Position numbers and translations under genes: made by a program. From IMG/VR virus record IMGVR_UViG_3300021440_000639, positions 1 to 33,388 of that record: a stretch of DNA of 33,388 nt. One strand, 5' to 3'. The notes under the pieces were generated by a model. That model made no database searches. It had not been told where the DNA came from and was given only the letters and a program-made list of their open reading frames with translations. Of the stretch, positions 31,154 through 33,388 are shown in pieces (within the stretch, counting starts at the first letter, position 1; the number at the start of each line of letters is the position of its first letter). The DNA comes from a virus.

Positions 31154-31410
31154 TGGCTCAACGCAAGAGACATTCCGAAGGCTCCATCAGCCGCGACATT
31201 CTGCTGTTTCTTGCAGGTGCGGGTTCTGCCCGCACGTCGCGCGAGATCAGCAACATGGTTGCCCTCCCGATGAACTCGATCACGGGGAAAATATCCGCAT
31301 TGGCGCGCGATGCGTTGGTCAAGAGGTCCACCAACAAGATCAAGTCGCCCGCTGGCTATCGGTCCTCGCAATGGGAGATTACCGCCAAGGGAAGAAAGGC
31401 CATCGAATGA
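31153..31410 (+). CDS. Winged-helix protein
   Basis: 85 residues from the ATG at 31153, 1-base overlap with the upstream stop (TGATG); GTG at 31150 is possible. The winged helix-turn-helix is clear: ISRDILLFLAGAGSARTSRE, ISNMVALPMNSITGKISALA as the recognition unit, then a wing (RSTNKIKSPAGYRSSQWEIT). It is probably a DNA-binding regulator, perhaps of early or late transcription. Basic overall. Confidence 0.65.
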   Translation: MAQRKRHSEGSISRDILLFLAGAGSARTSREISNMVALPMNSITGKISALARDALVKRSTNKIKSPAGYRSSQWEITAKGRKAIE

Positions 31411-31733
31411 GCGGCGCGGTAAAAATTATCGAACGCCTGCGCGACTCCACGGTTCCGGTTCTTGGAGTCGACATGGATTGGCTCAAGCAAGATCTCCACC
31501 TTCGCCGGGACGCCGCCGACTACATCGAAACCCTGCAATTGCAGTTGAGGTTGCATCGGGTCGAGGCCGAAGCCCTGGCCCCGCCGCCAGAGGTTATTGA
31601 AAGCCTTTCTGGTGTTCGCGCGGCCTTCTTGGAACGGGAGCGCGTCCTGAAAGCAAAGCTGCGCGCCCAAGAGTCAAGCCTGAGCGCAAAGGACGCCGCC
31701 CTTCGGGCTTATGAGCAAGGAGTGAAGAAGTGA
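31407..31733 (+). CDS. Coiled-coil phage protein of unknown function
   Basis: 108 residues from the ATG at 31407, which forms ATGA with the upstream stop; an ORF reaching further upstream is a shadow. The N-terminus is helical (VKIIERLRDS), then a long coiled coil (DAADYIETLQLQLRLHRVEA and FLERERVLKAKLRAQESSLS). Little more can be said. A partner role with the preceding winged-helix protein is possible. Confidence 0.55.
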   Translation: MSGAVKIIERLRDSTVPVLGVDMDWLKQDLHLRRDAADYIETLQLQLRLHRVEAEALAPPPEVIESLSGVRAAFLERERVLKAKLRAQESSLSAKDAALRAYEQGVKK

Positions 31734-32050
31734 GCGAAAAGAAGCTGAAAGTTTACGCCGGGCTTTGCGTCGGTGGGCCTTGGGATGGTCGCGCGGTCAG
31801 CGCATATGAAAATCGCGTGCGCGCCGTCAAAATCCCAGATGGCCTTGATTTTGGGGTCATGGTTAACCCCAATGACGCGCCGGTGTCTGAGCCTAATATT
31901 GGCGAGATTACGACCTACGGATGGCATCCCGGCGTTAGGATTTCCTTCGGGAAGTTCACCACCGGGTTTTGGCTGGTCGAAGGCAGCGGGAACACTATCG
32001 AGTGGGCCATCGAGCATATCATGCGCGCCTACCATTTGAAGGCGGCATGA
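31730..32050 (+). CDS. Small phage protein with GGPWDGR motif
   Basis: 106 residues from a GTG at 31730 (GTGA overlap with the previous stop). It is strand-rich (LKVYAGLCVGGPWDGRAVSA, VRISFGKFTTGFWLVEGSGN). A GGPWDGR motif like this recurs in small proteins of many phages, but its role is unknown. The protein has a balanced charge and no signal peptide. Confidence 0.55.
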   Translation: MSEKKLKVYAGLCVGGPWDGRAVSAYENRVRAVKIPDGLDFGVMVNPNDAPVSEPNIGEITTYGWHPGVRISFGKFTTGFWLVEGSGNTIEWAIEHIMRAYHLKAA

Positions 32051-32385
32051 TCATGGCCCCCAAACCCAAGAAGAAGATCATGGTCGCCTGCTCTGTGCCG
32101 GGATGCAGCACGCCCATTTCCAAGTGCCGCGCAAGCGGGTCTGGTGTCTGCTCTGTTCATCAGCACGACTACCAGTTCTGCCGCTGCTCGTATTGCCTCA
32201 AACGGCGCGGTGAGCCGCCACGGGAAACGATTGCCCAGGTTGCCAGAAGCACGCGCCTGACAGCGACGGCAGGAAGGGCAAGCACAGGTCTTTCCATGTC
32301 TCAAAAGTCGGTTCTTGCCCGCGATCACCGGCCGATCTCCCTGTCTGTCCCGCCGTGGGAGCGAGTTGAGGGCGCACGGCAATGA
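32047..32385 (+). CDS. Small zinc-finger-like phage protein
   Basis: 112 residues from the ATG at 32047 (ATGA overlap). A cysteine/histidine-rich part covers residues 14-58: CSVPGCSTPISKCRASGSGV, then CSVHQHDYQFCRCSYCLKRRG, enough ligands for two zinc ions. The remainder is basic and unstructured. Possibly nucleic-acid binding. No family recognised. Confidence 0.6.
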   Translation: MIMAPKPKKKIMVACSVPGCSTPISKCRASGSGVCSVHQHDYQFCRCSYCLKRRGEPPRETIAQVARSTRLTATAGRASTGLSMSQKSVLARDHRPISLSVPPWERVEGARQ

Positions 32386-32525
32386 TCATCTACCTTTGGT
32401 GGGCTATCTACACCTACGCCACAATCGGGGCCGCTGTCGCCGGATGGATTGTTTGGTTGGTGTGGAGGGACAGGAACGAGTGCTGCGACTGTAAAGATGA
32501 AAAGGAGCAGGAGGAACGCAAATGA
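32382..32525 (+). CDS. Small single-pass membrane protein
   Basis: 47 codons from the ATG at 32382 to the stop at 32525, ATGA overlaps at both ends. An aromatic-rich transmembrane helix (MIIYLWWAIYTYATIGAAVA then GWIVWLVWR) is followed by a charged, cysteine-containing tail (NECCDCKDEKEQEERK) that would face the cytoplasm. It may be a holin-like or membrane-anchoring peptide. It was missed by length thresholds. Confidence 0.6.
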   Translation: MIIYLWWAIYTYATIGAAVAGWIVWLVWRDRNECCDCKDEKEQEERK

Positions 32526-33259
32526 CATACATTCTTCGCACAGTCGCCGCTGATATGAAAAGCCGTGGCGGTTTTATCTGGCCGGAAAGCGGCCCGGTGT
32601 CGTGTCCCGATTGGGATGCCACACCCGAATGCGGCAATGGCCTGCACGGGTTTTTGTGGGGCGAGGGTAACGGATCACTCGCCAACTGGTCAGACGATGC
32701 AAAATGGCTGGTGGTCAAGGTTGACAAATATGTTGACCTGAAAGGCAAGGTCAAGTTTCCGCGCGGCGAAGTTGTTTTCTGCGGCACCCGCAAGGGTGCA
32801 ACAGATGAAATAATCAGGCTCGGAGCCAAGGGCGCTGTTATTGGCGCAATAGCAACGGCGGGCGACTATGGCACCGCAACGACGGGCTACGAGGGCACCG
32901 CAACGGCGGGCCACTATGGCACCGCAACGGTGGGCGACGAGGGCACCGCAACGGCGGGCGACGGTGGCACCGCAACGGCGGGCGACGGTGGCACCGCAAC
33001 GGCGGGCTACAGGGGCACCGCAACGGCGGGCGACTGGGGCACCGCAACGGCGGGCTACGGTGGCACAGCAACGGTGGGCTACAGGGGCACCGCAACGGCG
33101 GGCTACAGGGGCACCGCAACGGCGGGCAACTATGGCACCATCATCATTAAATACTGGGATGGCGCGCGGTATCGCCTCTGTGTCGGATATGTCGGAGGGG
33201 ACGGCATAGAGCCAAACCGCGCCTATAAAGTCGTCTCTGGAAAGCTGGTGGCAGCATGA
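32522..33259 (+). CDS. Protein with ice-nucleation-like octapeptide repeats (DUF7666-like)
   Basis: 245 residues. The N-terminal 110 residues are a globular domain (MTYILRTVAADMKSRGGFIW, CGNGLHGFLWGEGNGSLANW, DAKWLVVKVDKYVDLKGKVK) found in phage proteins that I recall as DUF7666, from memory. Residues 111-206 are twelve 8-residue repeats, consensus ATAG(D/Y)xGT. This is nearly the octamer of bacterial ice-nucleation proteins (AGYGSTxT): a TxT in each unit would form a threonine ladder on a beta-solenoid. The last 39 residues form a cap (IIIKYWDGARYRLCVGYVGG). The role in phage is unknown; antifreeze activity is not established. Confidence 0.7.
   Translation: MTYILRTVAADMKSRGGFIWPESGPVSCPDWDATPECGNGLHGFLWGEGNGSLANWSDDAKWLVVKVDKYVDLKGKVKFPRGEVVFCGTRKGATDEIIRLGAKGAVIGAIATAGDYGTATTGYEGTATAGHYGTATVGDEGTATAGDGGTATAGDGGTATAGYRGTATAGDWGTATAGYGGTATVGYRGTATAGYRGTATAGNYGTIIIKYWDGARYRLCVGYVGGDGIEPNRAYKVVSGKLVAA
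32852..33139 (+). repeat. Twelve 24-bp in-frame tandem repeats
   Basis: The unit GCAACGGCGGGC-nnn-nnn-GGCACC recurs every 24 bases. The variable codons give Asp, Tyr, Glu, His, Trp, Gly, Arg and Asn, while Ala-Thr-Ala-Gly and Gly-Thr are almost invariant at the DNA level too, which suggests recent expansion. It codes for residues 111-206 of the protein at 32522-33259. Confidence 0.85.
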
Positions 33260-33388
33260 CCTACATTCTTCGCACAGTCGCCGCTGATATGAAAAGCCGT
33301 GGCGGTTTTATCTGGCCGGAAAGCGGCCCGGTGTCGTGTCCCGATTGGGATGCCACACCCGAATGCGGCAATGGCCTGCACGGGTTTT
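33256..33388 (+). CDS. Second copy of the octapeptide-repeat gene, partial
   Basis: The ATG at 33256 overlaps the previous stop as ATGA and codes 44 visible residues that are identical to the start of the protein at 32522 (MTYILRTVAADMKSRGGFIW and onwards). Only one base differs (position 33261, C instead of A, synonymous). The gene runs off the right edge, so the second repeat tract is not visible. It is a recent tandem duplication. Confidence 0.75.
   Translation, partial: MTYILRTVAADMKSRGGFIWPESGPVSCPDWDATPECGNGLHGF
33262..33388 (+). repeat. 127-base exact direct repeat of 32528-32654 at the window end
   Basis: Bases 33262-33388 equal 32528-32654 without a mismatch and the window stops exactly where copy 1 would continue. 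The copies are 734 bases apart. The length of 127 equals a common maximum k-mer used by short-read assemblers, so the window end may be a graph break at this repeat. Confidence 0.85.

Noticed and set aside
32838-33119. Minus-strand Pro/Arg/Cys repeat protein
   Set aside because: Mirror image of the 24-base repeats of the plus-strand gene; no start context.
32852-33139. CRISPR array
   Set aside because: The 24-base periodicity is a coding tandem repeat without unique spacers; variable bases are whole codons in frame.
1-33388. tRNA genes, integrase or attachment sites
   Set aside because: I found no cloverleaf-like segment with a TTCGA loop and CCA end, and no tyrosine or serine recombinase motif, so lysogeny is not supported directly.
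33262-33388. Terminal redundancy of the phage genome
   Set aside because: The repeat is internal to the same end, 734 bases away, and does not match the left end of the window.

Overview
The window is most of the genome of a tailed double-stranded DNA phage or prophage, podovirus-like in gene content. The high GC content, the abundant GTG/TTG starts and the style of the proteins point to an alphaproteobacterial host, probably of the Rhodobacterales type; this is inference, because no host gene is present. There is no integrase, tRNA or host flank, so a temperate lifestyle cannot be settled, although a small XRE-type regulator sits at the divergence point. The last 127 bases are an exact copy of an internal segment, which suggests the window is an assembled contig that stops at a repeat.

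Layout. Positions 1-17238 (minus strand) form the late virion module. Read in transcription order (right to left) it holds: small and large terminase, a small conserved protein, P22-type portal, scaffold-like protein, a CsrA-like regulator, an N4-gp56-family major capsid protein, a possible decoration protein, connector/adaptor proteins (one DUF6682-like), a nozzle-like tail protein, a YD-repeat protein, a tail-fibre-like protein, two tandem paralogues, a 20-residue-repeat protein, a GNAT-like protein, a protein ending in an S74 autoprotease/chaperone domain, and a lysozyme-domain virion protein that runs off the left edge. A good sigma70-type promoter (TTGATA-17-GATAAT) lies just upstream of the small terminase and just after a GC-rich hairpin.

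Positions 17367-20248 (minus) hold small proteins of unknown function, including a 32-residue membrane peptide missed by length cut-offs. They lie behind a promoter/operator-like region at 20292-20334. Positions 20531-23582 hold a 922-residue tail-spike-like protein and its small partner. Positions 23683-26992 (minus) are the DNA metabolism block: SSB, MT-A70 methyltransferase, a DUF1376/YdaU replication protein with an overlapping downstream gene, and a RusA-type resolvase.

Positions 27136-33388 (plus) start with the XRE regulator, followed by a leader with direct repeats and two hairpins. After it comes a tightly overlapping early operon (mostly ATGA or GTGA junctions): a coiled-coil protein and a conserved 391-residue protein, several small zinc-binding, winged-helix and membrane proteins, and a protein with twelve 8-residue repeats that closely resemble the ice-nucleation-protein octamer. 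A near-identical second copy of that last gene begins at 33256.

A short motif, TTTTGTCCA (with the related GACAAAACGC), recurs in nearly all the larger noncoding gaps: the late promoter spacer (core only), 20296-20334, 23604, 27024-27083 and 27718-27757. My reading is that these are operators of one phage regulator, probably the 27136-27486 protein, scattered so that early, middle and late blocks are controlled together. The most interesting points are these dispersed operators, the CsrA-like gene with a hairpin in the capsid mRNA leader, and the duplicated ice-nucleation-like repeat gene.
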